A stretch of 64,000 nt of DNA from Streptomyces sp. HD (GTDB lineage: Bacteria > Actinomycetota > Actinomycetes > Streptomycetales > Streptomycetaceae): positions 1-64,000 of the forward strand of contig NZ_JAQMYP010000003.1 of assembly GCF_028369295.1 (NCBI RefSeq), read 5' to 3'. The translations under genes were made by a program, and so were the position numbers. The notes under the pieces were generated by a model that was not told where the DNA came from, searched no databases, and worked only from the letters and a program-made list of their open reading frames with translations. Position 1 is the stretch's first letter, and each line of letters begins with the position of its first letter. Below are positions 49,259-58,961 of the stretch, piece by piece.

Positions 49259-50419
49259 ATGCCCCAGCACGTGCCATCCCCGCTGCGCGCCAGTCTCCCC
49301 ACGGCGTCGCAGCACCCTCCGGCGCTCCCCCCACATCCGCGCCGAATCGTTTTTCTCGCCCATCGTGACCTGGGCAACCGATCCGCCGGCGGCTCCGAGC
49401 TGCTGGTCGACCGTCTCGCCGACGGCCTCACCCGGCTCGGCCATCAGGTCACCCTGCTGTGCGGAGGCCCCGCGGCCTACCGCGACTACAGAGTCGTGTC
49501 GGCGGGCGGCTCCTACGGCCACTACCTGCGCGCCAGATCCGCCTTCGCCCGTCAGGTCGGGGACTGCGATCTGCTGGTCGAGGTCTGCAACGGGATGCCG
49601 TACTTCTCGCCCCTATGGCATCGCGGGCCCACATTGTGCCTGGTCAACCATGTGCACACCGATCTGTGGAGCATGCGGTTCGGCGGGGCGCTGGCGCCTG
49701 CGGCCCGCCTTGGCCGAAGACTGGAGCACTGGGCGTTGACCGGTGCGCAGCGGCGGAGTCTGATGGTCGCCGTCTCCCCGTCGACCGCGCATGCGCTGCG
49801 GGATCTCGGGGTCGAGCGGGAGCGTATTCGCGTCGTGCACAACGGAGTTGAGGAGCCGGGCCCTCTGGGGGAACGCTCGCCGGAGCCTCTGTTCGTTGCC
49901 GTCGGGCGGCTTGTCGAGTACAAGCGGATCGATCTGCTGCTGCGGCTGTGGGAGCGGGTGCGGCCCGTGACCGGTGGGCGGCTGGTCATCGTCGGCGACG
50001 GACCCGAGCGACAGCGGTTGCAGCAGCTCGCCGGGCCCGGTGTGGAGTTCGTCGGGCATGTGTCGGAGGCGGAGAAGCATCGGCTGCTGTGTGCGGCGTG
50101 GCTGTTGCTTCATCCCTCGGCCGTGGAGGGGTGGGGACTTGTCGTCACCGAGGCCGCGACTCGGGAGACGCCGACCATTGCCTTTGATGTGCCCGGGCTT
50201 CGGGATTCCGTCGTGGACGGGGAAACCGGGGTCTTGGCCCAGGGTGAGTCCTCGTTCGCGGCTGCCTGGTGCACGCTGGCGTTGTCCGGGCATCGACGGG
50301 AGTTGATGGGGAAGGCTGCGCGGGATCGGGCGGCGCGCTATCGCTGGGATCGGACGGTGCGGCAGTTCTTGGCCGTTGCCGGCGAGGCGGTGAAGGGGCA
50401 TGACGCCTATGCTCCGTAA
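49259..50419 (+). CDS. GT4 family glycosyltransferase
   Basis: A 386-residue GT-B glycosyltransferase. The donor domain shows VHNGVEEPG, FVAVGRLVEYKRID and the EX7E motif in VEGWGLVVTEA. The acceptor domain begins RIVFLAHRDLGNRSAGGSE. GGAG lies 6 nt before the ATG at 49259. It is the first gene of a long operon (49259-60559) with AftD-like, acyltransferase-like, methyltransferase and transporter genes. It presumably adds a sugar to a lipid-linked or surface glycan on the cytoplasmic side. Confidence 0.92.
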   Translation: MPQHVPSPLRASLPTASQHPPALPPHPRRIVFLAHRDLGNRSAGGSELLVDRLADGLTRLGHQVTLLCGGPAAYRDYRVVSAGGSYGHYLRARSAFARQVGDCDLLVEVCNGMPYFSPLWHRGPTLCLVNHVHTDLWSMRFGGALAPAARLGRRLEHWALTGAQRRSLMVAVSPSTAHALRDLGVERERIRVVHNGVEEPGPLGERSPEPLFVAVGRLVEYKRIDLLLRLWERVRPVTGGRLVIVGDGPERQRLQQLAGPGVEFVGHVSEAEKHRLLCAAWLLLHPSAVEGWGLVVTEAATRETPTIAFDVPGLRDSVVDGETGVLAQGESSFAAAWCTLALSGHRRELMGKAARDRAARYRWDRTVRQFLAVAGEAVKGHDAYAP

Positions 50420-51233
50420 GGGCAAGGTCGTGTCGCGGGTGCCTGTAGTTCGTGGCTGGTCGCGCAGTTCCCCGCGCCCCTTCAGGGACGTGTCCGAACC
50501 CCGCGTCAACAAGGACCCCTCCTTTCGGCGGTCTCTCGCCCTCTTTCGTGCGTTCATGCATGAACAGGATGATCCTGAATCCTGCTACTCGCTTCTCGCC
50601 CGTGACGCCGCCGATCAGGTCGAGGCCTACGGCGGGTCGGTTTCCGGTCGTACCGTCGTCGACGTCGGTGGAGGCAGCGGCTATTTCACCGAGGAGTTTC
50701 GGCGGCGGGGTGCGTCTGCGTATCTCTTCGAGCCGGACTTGGACGAGCTCGGGGAGAAGCCTTCCGACGGGGCCGTCGTCGCCGACGGGTATCTGCTGCC
50801 CCTTCAGGACGGGGTCGCCGACGTCACCTTCTCCTCCAATGTGCTGGAGCATGTGGCGGATCCGCAGACGTTTCTGAGTGAGCTGGCGCGGGTCACCCGG
50901 CCCGGTGGGCTGGTCTACGTGTCGTTCACCAACTGGCTGTCCCCCTGGGGCGGCCACGAGTGGGCCCCCTGGCACTACTTCGGTGCCGAGCGGGCCCGTG
51001 CGCGTTACCGGCGACGTACCGGACGGGCCGCCAAGCACACCCTCGGCGAGAACCTGTTCGCCGTGCACATCGGCGCCACCCTGCGGCAGGTCCGCGCCCG
51101 TGACGACGTCGAGATCGTCTCGGCACGTTCCCGCTACTGGCCGTTCCTCGCGGAGACGGTCGTGAAGGCACCCGGCATACGCGAGTTCGCCACCTGGAAC
51201 CTCCTCCTCATCCTCCGGCGGTGTCCACCATGA
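50400..51233 (+). CDS. Class I SAM-dependent methyltransferase
   Basis: A 277-residue enzyme at most. SAM motif I is VVDVGGGSG (about residues 87-95), with an acidic end of strand 2 (FEPDLDE) and motif FSSNVLEHV. The N-terminal 30 codons are suspect. They include a 24-bp interspersed repeat (50458-50481) and overlap the glycosyltransferase gene. Starts at 50409 or at the GTG at 50490 (MSEPRVNKD) are realistic alternatives. The 3' end overlaps the AftD-like gene by ATGA. It probably methylates a sugar or polyprenyl-linked intermediate of the same pathway. Confidence 0.88.
   Translation: MTPMLRKGKVVSRVPVVRGWSRSSPRPFRDVSEPRVNKDPSFRRSLALFRAFMHEQDDPESCYSLLARDAADQVEAYGGSVSGRTVVDVGGGSGYFTEEFRRRGASAYLFEPDLDELGEKPSDGAVVADGYLLPLQDGVADVTFSSNVLEHVADPQTFLSELARVTRPGGLVYVSFTNWLSPWGGHEWAPWHYFGAERARARYRRRTGRAAKHTLGENLFAVHIGATLRQVRARDDVEIVSARSRYWPFLAETVVKAPGIREFATWNLLLILRRCPP
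50458..50481. repeat. 24-bp Streptomyces-type interspersed repeat, copy 2
   Basis: Identical over 24 bases to 35634-35657. Here it falls within the first codons of the methyltransferase gene (reading GWSRSSPRPF), which suggests the true start is downstream or that the repeat has been absorbed into the coding sequence. Confidence 0.8.
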
Positions 51234-54200
51234 CGACGACCACGGTCCAGGCTCCTCCCCCGGCAGCGGTGCCCACCTCCGTGCCCGCCTCGGGGCCCCC
51301 GGAGGGTCCGAGGTCGCGGCGCTGGCTGCTGGGATTCTGGGCCGTGGTGTTCGTGCTGTTGCTGGCGGTGCAGCCGGGACGGCAGACCTTCGACACCAAG
51401 CTGGGTGTGACGGTCGATCCGGGCCGGTTCCTGGCCGGCCTCGGGCAGTTGTGGTCCGACCAGGGCAGCTTCGGCGGGATCCAGAACCAGTACTCGGGCT
51501 ATCTGTGGCCGATGCTGCCGTTCTACTGGCTGGCCGACGTCGTGGGGCTGCCGGTGTGGCTGGCGACACGGTTGTGGCTGTCGCTGATCGTGTCGGTCGC
51601 CTTCTGGGGTGCACTGCGGCTGGTCGAGCGGCTGCGGGTGGGAAGCGGGGGGTCACGGCTGGTGGCGGCCGTCGCCTATGCGCTCTGGCCCGTCTTCACC
51701 ATCGTCATCGGGTCCACGTCGGCTGCCGCGCTGCCGGGTGCGGTTCTGCCGTGGGTGCTGCTGCCGTTGACCGACGAGCGGTACGCCGCCCGGGTCGCCG
51801 CGCTGCGGTCGGCGCTGATCATCCCCTTCATGGGCGGGGTCAACGCCGCCTCCACGCTGGCCTCGCTGCTGCCCGTCGGGCTGTATCTGCTCTCCCGTCC
51901 GCCCGGACCACGGCAGCGGAAGCTGATCGCGTGGTGGGTGCCGGGGGTGATCCTGGCGACCGCCTGGTGGGTGATCCCGCTTCTGCTGCTCGGCACCTAC
52001 GGCGAGAACTTCCTGCCCTACGTGGAGAGTTCGCAGACCACGACCGAGACCATGTCGGCGACCGAGGCGCTGCGCGGTGCCGGGAACTGGGTCGCCTATC
52101 TGCACTTCGGGGAGGCCTGGCTGCCGGCCGGCTGGACCGTCGCCTCGTCCGTCGTCGTGATCGTCTGCTCGGCGCTCGCCGCCGGGCTCGGGCTCGCGGG
52201 GCTGGCCCGGCGGGACATGCCGGAGCGGCGGTGGCTGGTACTGACCGTGGTGACGACCGCGCTGATCCTGCTCGCCGGGTACGGCGGGGCGTTCGGCGCG
52301 CCCTTCCACGAGACCGTGCAGGGCTGGCTGGACGGCGCGCTCGTCCCGTTCCGGAACATCTACAAGTTCCAGACGGGGCTCGCCCTGGCGCTGGTGCTGG
52401 GGCTCGCCCATCTGGCGGGCGTGGCGGGCGAGACGCGCGGGGCGCGGCCGGTGCGGGGGCGGCGGTTCGCACCGCTGATCGCGGCCGTACTGGTGCTGCC
52501 GGGGCTGATGTGGCCGTATCTGAACGGCTCGATCCTCAACCCGGGGTCGTTCAAGGAGATCCCCGAGTACTGGCAGGCCACGGCCGACTGGATGAAGAAG
52601 TACTCGCCCGACGCCCGCACCCTCGTCGTACCGGCCACCGCGCACGGCATCTACACCTGGGGCTCGACCATCGACCAGCCCCTGGACGTCGTCGCCGACT
52701 CGCGCTGGGCGCAGCGGGACTACGTCCCGTTCGGCGCCCCCGGCAACCGGCGTGCCATGGACGCCGTGGAGCAGGCGCTGACGAGCGGCGCCCAAGTGCC
52801 GGGGCTCGCCGACTACTTGAGCCGGGCGGGGATCTACTACGTCGTCGTCCGCAACGACCTCGACCCGGACCAGATCGGCTCCGTGCCGTCGACGACCGTC
52901 AAGCGGTCCCTCGAACAGTCCGGCTATGAGCGGGTGACGGGCCTCGGGCCGGTGATGACCGGCGGGACGATCGCCCCGGACACCCCGCTCCAGGTGGAGG
53001 GGCTGTATCCGCAGCAGCGGGCGGTGGAGATCTACCAGCCTGTCAGCGAGGACGTGCCGCGCCCCCACCAGGCCGGACTGCAGCCGGTCGCCGACACGGC
53101 CGTGGTCTCCGGCGGTCCGGAGGCGCTGCTGCCGCTGGCGTCCCGACTGCGCGGCAGGGCAAGCGTGTTGACCGGCGACAACCATCCCGGGCTCGGCTCA
53201 CCGCCGGTGCAGGTGGTCGGCGACGGGATGCGGCGCGCGGACACCCGGTTCGGGCTGATCAGCGGCACCACCTCGTACACGTACACGCGCGGCGAGCGCA
53301 ACGCGCCGGACGCAGCGCAGGACGCGGGGGAGAAACCGCACCAGATCCTGCCCAGCACCGGCCTCGACCACCAGACCGTCGCCGAGTTGCGCGGGGCACG
53401 GTCGGTGACGGCGTCGTCGTACGGCAGCTGGCTGTTCCATCTGCCGCAGTTCGACCCGGTGAACGCGTTCGACGGCAACCCCGACACGGCGTGGACCGAG
53501 GGCTCGGAGGGGTCGCCGGAAGGGGAGTGGCTGCGGATCGCCTTCGCGGGCGGCTCGTACGACATGCCGTCGTCGTTCAAGGTGACGCCGCTGCCGCAGG
53601 AGGGTGTGCGGGAGGCGGCCACCCGGGTGCGGGTGGAGACGGAGAAGGGGACGGTGAGTTCCGTCCTCCGGCCGGACGGCTCGACACAGTCGGTCAAGGC
53701 GCCTGCCGGCGCGACGAGTTGGATGAAACTGACGATCACGGACTCCGTGGCCCGGCGGGCCGGGCTGACCGGGGCCGGCTTCTCCGAGATCGACCTGCCG
53801 GACGTCCAGGTGACCCGGCTGCTGCGGCTGCCCGGCGACGCCGGGAAGTCCGCAGCCGCCGCCGAGATCGTCTCCCTGTCCCGTGCGGCCGACCCGACCG
53901 GACTGTCCCCGACGGGCACGGAGGCGGGCCTGCACCGGCGCTTCACGACGTCGGCGGAGGGGACGTACCGGATACGGGCGAACGCGGTGCCGGTGGCCGG
54001 CGAGGAGCTGGACAAGCTGCTGTACAAGGTGGCGCCGGAGCAGCGGAACCGGATCGTGGCCACGGCCGACTCCACCGCGCGGTTGGGCGCCGGGCTGTCA
54101 CCGCGCAATCTCACCGACGGTGATCTGACCACGGCGTGGATCGCGGGCGACCGGCCGACGATCCATCTGCGCTGGCCCGGGAAGCAGGCGGTGGGCGAGA

Positions 54201-55891
54201 TCGTGCTGGCACCGGCGGGCGGACTCTCCACCCGCCCCACCGAGGTGCACATCAGCTCCCCGGACGGCGCGGCGATCGCGGGCGTCGACGAGAACGGCAA
54301 CGTCCGCTTCCCGCCGATCACCACCGACCGCCTGGACATCACGATCACCGAGACCGCACCGCTCACCCTCTACAACCCGATGGTGGGCGAGGACCTGCGG
54401 CTGCCGGTGGGCCTGACCGAGGCCTACGTCCCGGCCCTCGACCAGTACCGGACCCCGCAGCCGCGGGAGACCCGGCCGTTCTCGCTGCCGTGCGGCGAAG
54501 GGCCGGTGCTGTCGGTGGACGGCGAGCTGTACCGGACCAGCGTGCGCGGCACCGTACGGGACCTGGTCGAGCGGCGTGGAGTCGAGGTGACGCTCTGTCA
54601 GCGCGGGCGGAACGACACCGAGCTGCGGCTCACCGCCGGTGACCATCAGGTCGAGGCCGGGGACGCCGGGCCCCTCACGGTGACCGACGTGACCCTGACC
54701 CGCGGCACCGTCGCCGAGGCCGCGACGGCCGGGCGTGAGCTGAAGATACGGGACTGGCTCGGCGACCGGCGCGCGGTGACGGTCGGGTCGGGCGCGGCGA
54801 GCTATCTGACGACGTACGAGAACTTCAACGAGGGCTGGCGCGCCACGCTGGGCGGCAAGGAGCTGACGCCGGTACGCCTGGACGGCTGGCAGCAGGGCTG
54901 GCGGATCCCGGCGGGCGCGGGCGGCAAGGTCGAGCTGTCCTACGAGCCCGCGGTGACCTACGAGGGCGGGCTGATCGGCAGTGCGGTCGCGCTCGCGCTG
55001 CTGGCCGGACTGGCGCTGTGGCGCCGCCGGGCACCCAACCCGGACGAGCCGCAGCCCGCTCCGCCGCTGCCGGGGCTGTGGCTGGGCACGGTGGCCGTGA
55101 CGGTGGTCGGCGTGTTCATCGCCGGATGGTTCGCGTTGCTGGTGCCGGCGCTGGCGGTGGTGGCGTGGCGGAGGCATGCGCTGCTGATGCCGATCGCGTT
55201 CGTGGCCCTTGCCGGGGCGGGGGTCGCCGCGGCGGTCGGTGCCGGGGAGCCGGTGGGGGCCGGGGAGGGTGCCTTCGGGCCTGCGGCTCAACTGCTGGCG
55301 TTGATCGGGCTGTTCGCCGGGGTGGTTGCGGTGCGAGAGCCGGTGGAGACGGTCGGAGCGTCGGGTGGCCCCGGGGTGTCGGGCGGACTCGCAGGTGGCG
55401 TGGGCCGGGGAGGACCGGGCGGACCGGGCGGATTCCCGAGCGGCGCAGGCCCGGGAGCGAGTGCCGGTGCTGGTGCGGGCTCGGGTTCGGGTTCGTCCGG
55501 CTCTACGGCCGTGTTGCCGCCGGTCGGCGGAGGCGGCGGTGCTCCGGGTACCGGCACGGGCGCACCGGGCACGGGCGCGCCTGAGGCGTCCGGGCCACCG
55601 ACGGGGCCGTTGCCGCATCGGGAGCGGGGGCGGAGCCCTATGGGTGCCGAGCCGCTCGGGGCTGCCGAGCCCCGGCCCGCCTCCGGGCCGACCGTCTCCG
55701 CACGTGGGCCCGGCGGGCCGGAGCCTGACCCGCCGACGGCGCGCATCGGGTTCGGCAAGCCGAGGTTCCGGGCGACCCGGCCCGACGGAAGCCGTCCTGA
55801 CGGGGCGCCCGACCGCGAGGGCTCGGGGAACGGCGACACGCAGAACGGCCGCACAGGCAACGGCGACCCGGGGAAGGGCGAGGCCACATGA
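51230..55891 (+). CDS. AftD-like arabinofuranosyltransferase (DUF3367, GT-C)
   Basis: A 1553-residue polytopic protein. The N-terminal GT-C half has about 11 transmembrane helices and an acidic first loop, FDTKLGVTVDP. The exported middle part includes discoidin-like carbohydrate-binding domains (FDGNPDTAWTEGSEG, and a second at NLTDGDLTTAWI). A DUF3367 region, renewed helices (about 1240-1370) and a Gly/Pro-rich disordered tail follow. In mycobacteria AftD adds alpha-1,3-arabinofuranose branches to cell-wall arabinan. The ATG at 51230 overlaps the methyltransferase stop. Since Streptomyces lack mycolyl-arabinogalactan, the acceptor here must be another surface glycan. Confidence 0.9.
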   Translation: MTTTTVQAPPPAAVPTSVPASGPPEGPRSRRWLLGFWAVVFVLLLAVQPGRQTFDTKLGVTVDPGRFLAGLGQLWSDQGSFGGIQNQYSGYLWPMLPFYWLADVVGLPVWLATRLWLSLIVSVAFWGALRLVERLRVGSGGSRLVAAVAYALWPVFTIVIGSTSAAALPGAVLPWVLLPLTDERYAARVAALRSALIIPFMGGVNAASTLASLLPVGLYLLSRPPGPRQRKLIAWWVPGVILATAWWVIPLLLLGTYGENFLPYVESSQTTTETMSATEALRGAGNWVAYLHFGEAWLPAGWTVASSVVVIVCSALAAGLGLAGLARRDMPERRWLVLTVVTTALILLAGYGGAFGAPFHETVQGWLDGALVPFRNIYKFQTGLALALVLGLAHLAGVAGETRGARPVRGRRFAPLIAAVLVLPGLMWPYLNGSILNPGSFKEIPEYWQATADWMKKYSPDARTLVVPATAHGIYTWGSTIDQPLDVVADSRWAQRDYVPFGAPGNRRAMDAVEQALTSGAQVPGLADYLSRAGIYYVVVRNDLDPDQIGSVPSTTVKRSLEQSGYERVTGLGPVMTGGTIAPDTPLQVEGLYPQQRAVEIYQPVSEDVPRPHQAGLQPVADTAVVSGGPEALLPLASRLRGRASVLTGDNHPGLGSPPVQVVGDGMRRADTRFGLISGTTSYTYTRGERNAPDAAQDAGEKPHQILPSTGLDHQTVAELRGARSVTASSYGSWLFHLPQFDPVNAFDGNPDTAWTEGSEGSPEGEWLRIAFAGGSYDMPSSFKVTPLPQEGVREAATRVRVETEKGTVSSVLRPDGSTQSVKAPAGATSWMKLTITDSVARRAGLTGAGFSEIDLPDVQVTRLLRLPGDAGKSAAAAEIVSLSRAADPTGLSPTGTEAGLHRRFTTSAEGTYRIRANAVPVAGEELDKLLYKVAPEQRNRIVATADSTARLGAGLSPRNLTDGDLTTAWIAGDRPTIHLRWPGKQAVGEIVLAPAGGLSTRPTEVHISSPDGAAIAGVDENGNVRFPPITTDRLDITITETAPLTLYNPMVGEDLRLPVGLTEAYVPALDQYRTPQPRETRPFSLPCGEGPVLSVDGELYRTSVRGTVRDLVERRGVEVTLCQRGRNDTELRLTAGDHQVEAGDAGPLTVTDVTLTRGTVAEAATAGRELKIRDWLGDRRAVTVGSGAASYLTTYENFNEGWRATLGGKELTPVRLDGWQQGWRIPAGAGGKVELSYEPAVTYEGGLIGSAVALALLAGLALWRRRAPNPDEPQPAPPLPGLWLGTVAVTVVGVFIAGWFALLVPALAVVAWRRHALLMPIAFVALAGAGVAAAVGAGEPVGAGEGAFGPAAQLLALIGLFAGVVAVREPVETVGASGGPGVSGGLAGGVGRGGPGGPGGFPSGAGPGASAGAGAGSGSGSSGSTAVLPPVGGGGGAPGTGTGAPGTGAPEASGPPTGPLPHRERGRSPMGAEPLGAAEPRPASGPTVSARGPGGPEPDPPTARIGFGKPRFRATRPDGSRPDGAPDREGSGNGDTQNGRTGNGDPGKGEAT

Positions 55892-57279
55892 CCGCACTGC
55901 AGCAGCCCGCACGCGCCGACGGTCCGCTGCGGCCGCCGGTACGCCTCCCGTTCCCCGTCGTGGACGAAGTCTCGCGGCACTGTCTCCAGGAGGAGGAGCC
56001 GGAGACGGTGCACATCGAGGTCCATCTGCCGGGGCCGCTGGACGCGGGGCGACTGCGGGCGGCCTTCGGCGAGGCGCTGCGCCGGCACCCCCGGATTCTG
56101 ATGCGGGAGGCGCCGGGGCGGTGGTACCGGCGCCGGTACGAATGGGAGCTGACGGCGGAGCCGGACGTGGAAGTGGTGAGTTTTCCGGCGCCCGGAAAAG
56201 ACGCGTTGCGCGATGCGCGGACCCGGGCGCTCACCGAGGCGCCGCCGCTGTCCCTCTCGCCGCCGATCAGGCTGGAGGTGGTGGAGGGGGCGGGCTCCGT
56301 CGAGGGCAGCGAGGCGACCGACGCCGTTGGAGTACGGCCGCGCGGCGCCGACGGCCCACAGCCACCCACCCCACAGACGACCGTCCTCTTCCTCACCATC
56401 AACCACACCGCCCTCGACGGCCCCGCCTGCCTCCGCGTCCTGGCCACCGCAGCCGAGCTCTACGGCGGCAAGGACAACTCCCCCGCCGCACCGCCCGACC
56501 GCACCACCCCCGAGGCGCCCCCACCCCCCGAGGACGCCCCCTCCAACTGGTCCCACCCCGCCCGCGTGGCCCCCGGAACCCCCGAGCCCTCTCCCGGCAA
56601 CGGCATGCTCGTCACCGAGCTCCCACTCCCCCACCGCCCCAAGGGCTCCCCATACACGGTCAACGACCAGCTCATGGTCACCACGGCCCTGACCATCGCC
56701 CACTGGAACAGAGAGCACGGCGACCGCCCCCGCCCGCTGCGCATCACCATGCCCGTGGACGACCGCCCCCGGGACGTCACCATGCCCATCGGCAACGGCA
56801 CCCGACTGGTCGAAGTCCCCTTCGCGCCCGAGGAGTTGAGGGTGCACGACCCGGCCGACATGGCCGCCTTCCTGCGCCGCACGGCCACCCGGACCCGCGC
56901 CCTGAAGTCCCTCCCCCGCCCTCAGCTGGGCCACGGCGCCTCCCTGCTCACCGCCCCCTGGGCCCCCGTGGCCGTCCGCGCCGCCCTCACCCGCGGCCTG
57001 CGCAGAGCCGCCGCGCCCTGGACCTCGACCACGCTCCTCAGCAACATCGGCCGTATCCCGTACCCCCTGGACTTCGGTGCGGAGGCCGGCCGCGCGCACG
57101 CCGTGTGGTTCTCGGCGCCCGCCCGGATGCCCCGCGGCCTGACCGTCACCACCGCGTCGACCGCGGGCCGGCTGCATCTCGCCCTGCGCTGGTCCCGGGC
57201 CCTGCTCAGCCACGGCGACGGAGCCCATCTGCGGGACCTCTTCGAGCACTACCTGCACACCACGGAGGTGACCCCGTGA
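55888..57279 (+). CDS. Condensation-domain-like acyltransferase (PapA-type)
   Basis: A 463-residue protein with a chloramphenicol-acetyltransferase-like fold. The catalytic motif is H173-x3-D177 in INHTALDG. A second conserved part is the TVNDQLMVTTALTIAHWN helix, and the solvent-channel region shows TMPVDDRPRD. No carrier domain is fused. Such enzymes transfer acyl groups to lipids or sugars, as PapA proteins do in mycobacteria. It overlaps the AftD-like gene (ATGA) and the next methyltransferase (GTGA). The likely role is acylation of the glycan or lipid produced by this operon. Confidence 0.85.
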   Translation: MTALQQPARADGPLRPPVRLPFPVVDEVSRHCLQEEEPETVHIEVHLPGPLDAGRLRAAFGEALRRHPRILMREAPGRWYRRRYEWELTAEPDVEVVSFPAPGKDALRDARTRALTEAPPLSLSPPIRLEVVEGAGSVEGSEATDAVGVRPRGADGPQPPTPQTTVLFLTINHTALDGPACLRVLATAAELYGGKDNSPAAPPDRTTPEAPPPPEDAPSNWSHPARVAPGTPEPSPGNGMLVTELPLPHRPKGSPYTVNDQLMVTTALTIAHWNREHGDRPRPLRITMPVDDRPRDVTMPIGNGTRLVEVPFAPEELRVHDPADMAAFLRRTATRTRALKSLPRPQLGHGASLLTAPWAPVAVRAALTRGLRRAAAPWTSTTLLSNIGRIPYPLDFGAEAGRAHAVWFSAPARMPRGLTVTTASTAGRLHLALRWSRALLSHGDGAHLRDLFEHYLHTTEVTP

Positions 57280-58022
57280 GCACGACCTCCCCCGTGAAAC
57301 CCCCCGAACTGCGCGACTTCTACGAGAACCCCGCCGTCCCCGTCGCCTCCGGCACGCCCCGCAGCCGCCGCCAGGCCCGCATGCTCGCCGAGGCCCTGGG
57401 AGCGGGAGCGGAGGCGGCCGGTCGTACCCGCACGATCCTCGACATCGGCTGCGGCGACGGCACCGCCGCGGCCACCGCCGCCCCCTTCCTCCCAGGCCAC
57501 CGCATCGTCGGCATCGACTGGTCCCAGGACGCCCTGCGCCGGGCGCGCACCCGGATCCCGTACGCCGTCCGCGGTGAACTCACCGACGGGGGGCTGCCGT
57601 TCAGGTCCGGGGCCGCCGACGCCGTGCTGTTCAGCGAGGTGATCGAGCATCTCGTCGACCCGGACGCCGCCCTGGACGAGATCCGGCGCGTGCTGCGGCC
57701 CGGCGGCCACCTCATGCTGTCCACCCCGAACCTGGCCGCCTGGTACAACCGCGCCCTGCTGCTGGCCGGGGTGCAGCCGGTGTTCTCGGAGGTCAGTCTG
57801 CGGGCGATCCACGGCCGGCCGGGACGGGAGGTCGTGGGGCATCTACGGCTCTACACCGCCCGTGCGCTGCGGGAGTTCGTCGCCGCGTCCGGCTTCGAGG
57901 TCGTACGCCTCGCAGGCGCGCCCTTCCACGGCGTACCGCGTCCGCTGCGCCCCCTCGACCGGCTGGCCTGCGCCAGGCCGTCGCTCGCGTCGATCCTCCT
58001 GCTGCACGCACGGCGGACCTAG
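57276..58022 (+). CDS. Class I SAM-dependent methyltransferase
   Basis: A 248-residue methyltransferase. Motif I is DIGCGDG (56-62), then VGIDWSQDAL, FSEVIEHLVDPDAAL and a LRPGGHLMLSTPN strand. The GTG at 57276 overlaps the acyltransferase stop. It is the second methyltransferase in the operon. The post-motif LLLAGVQPVF segment and C-terminal FEVVRLAG resemble enzymes acting on lipid-linked sugars or quinone-like lipids; the substrate is not known. Confidence 0.9.
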   Translation: MSTTSPVKPPELRDFYENPAVPVASGTPRSRRQARMLAEALGAGAEAAGRTRTILDIGCGDGTAAATAAPFLPGHRIVGIDWSQDALRRARTRIPYAVRGELTDGGLPFRSGAADAVLFSEVIEHLVDPDAALDEIRRVLRPGGHLMLSTPNLAAWYNRALLLAGVQPVFSEVSLRAIHGRPGREVVGHLRLYTARALREFVAASGFEVVRLAGAPFHGVPRPLRPLDRLACARPSLASILLLHARRT

Positions 58023-58034
58023 GGGGGCTTGACC

Positions 58035-58961
58035 ATGTGGTGGGGAGTGGCCGCGGCCCTGTTGGCGAACACCCTGTACAGCCTCGGTTTCGTCCTGGAG
58101 AAACGGGCGCTCACCGCACTTCCGCAGGTGAGCATCCGGCAACCCGCCCGGCTGCTGCGGCTGGTGCTCGGCAGCCCGCTGTGGATCGGCGGCTCGCTCT
58201 CCCTGGCCGCCGGATTCGGGGCGCAGCTCGTCGTCTACCGCACCCTGCCGATCGCCGCCGCGCAGGGCATCTTCGTCTCCGGGCTCGTGCTGCTCGTACT
58301 GCTCTCCGCGCGGCTGCTGGGCGAGGAGACCAGTGGGCGGGAGCGGTACGCGCTCGGTGCGATCCTCGCCGCGCTGCTGATGGTCGTGCTGTCGCTGCGG
58401 GAGGGTTCGGAGACGGTCAGCCGGGCGGCGCCGTACCCACTGATCCTGCTGGTGTGCGTGCCGTCGCTGGGCGCGGGCGTGTGGCTGTACAACTCGGCCG
58501 AACGCAGGACCCGGCACCGGCACCGGCTGCCGACGACCGGCGTCGAGTACGGCGTGGCGGTGGGTCTGCTGTACGGGGTCAGCTCGCTGGCCATCAAGGG
58601 GGTGTCGAGTTACCTGACGACGAGCGCGATCGGCGGTTCGCTGCTGAACCTGCTGCGCTCCCCGTACCCGTATCTCCTGCTCTTCACCGGCGCGTTCGGG
58701 CTGGTCATGTCGCAGGCGGCGCTGCAACGCTGCCGGGCCTCGCTGATCGTGCCGGTGTGCACGACGGTGACCTGCCTCTACACGGCCGTGCTCGGCACGC
58801 TGTCGTTCGGCGAGGCGCTGCCCGAGGACCCGCTGCGGCTGGCGCTGCGGGTCGCGGGTACGGCGCTCGCCATCGCCGTACTGCTGTCGATGCCGCGGCA
58901 CGATCCGCCCGCGCAGTCTCCGCAACCCCCCATAGGCGCCAAGGAGTTGACACCGCCATGA
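58035..58961 (+). CDS. DMT/EamA-type membrane transporter
   Basis: A 308-residue protein with about nine to ten hydrophobic helices in two repeats, beginning WWGVAAALLANTLYSLGFVL. It belongs to the drug/metabolite-transporter superfamily, some members of which flip or export lipid-linked sugars. GGGGGG lies 7 nt before the ATG at 58035, which is preferred over the TTG at 58029. It overlaps the next small gene by ATGA. In this operon a flippase-like role for a polyprenyl-linked intermediate is plausible but unproven. Confidence 0.88.
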   Translation: MWWGVAAALLANTLYSLGFVLEKRALTALPQVSIRQPARLLRLVLGSPLWIGGSLSLAAGFGAQLVVYRTLPIAAAQGIFVSGLVLLVLLSARLLGEETSGRERYALGAILAALLMVVLSLREGSETVSRAAPYPLILLVCVPSLGAGVWLYNSAERRTRHRHRLPTTGVEYGVAVGLLYGVSSLAIKGVSSYLTTSAIGGSLLNLLRSPYPYLLLFTGAFGLVMSQAALQRCRASLIVPVCTTVTCLYTAVLGTLSFGEALPEDPLRLALRVAGTALAIAVLLSMPRHDPPAQSPQPPIGAKELTPP

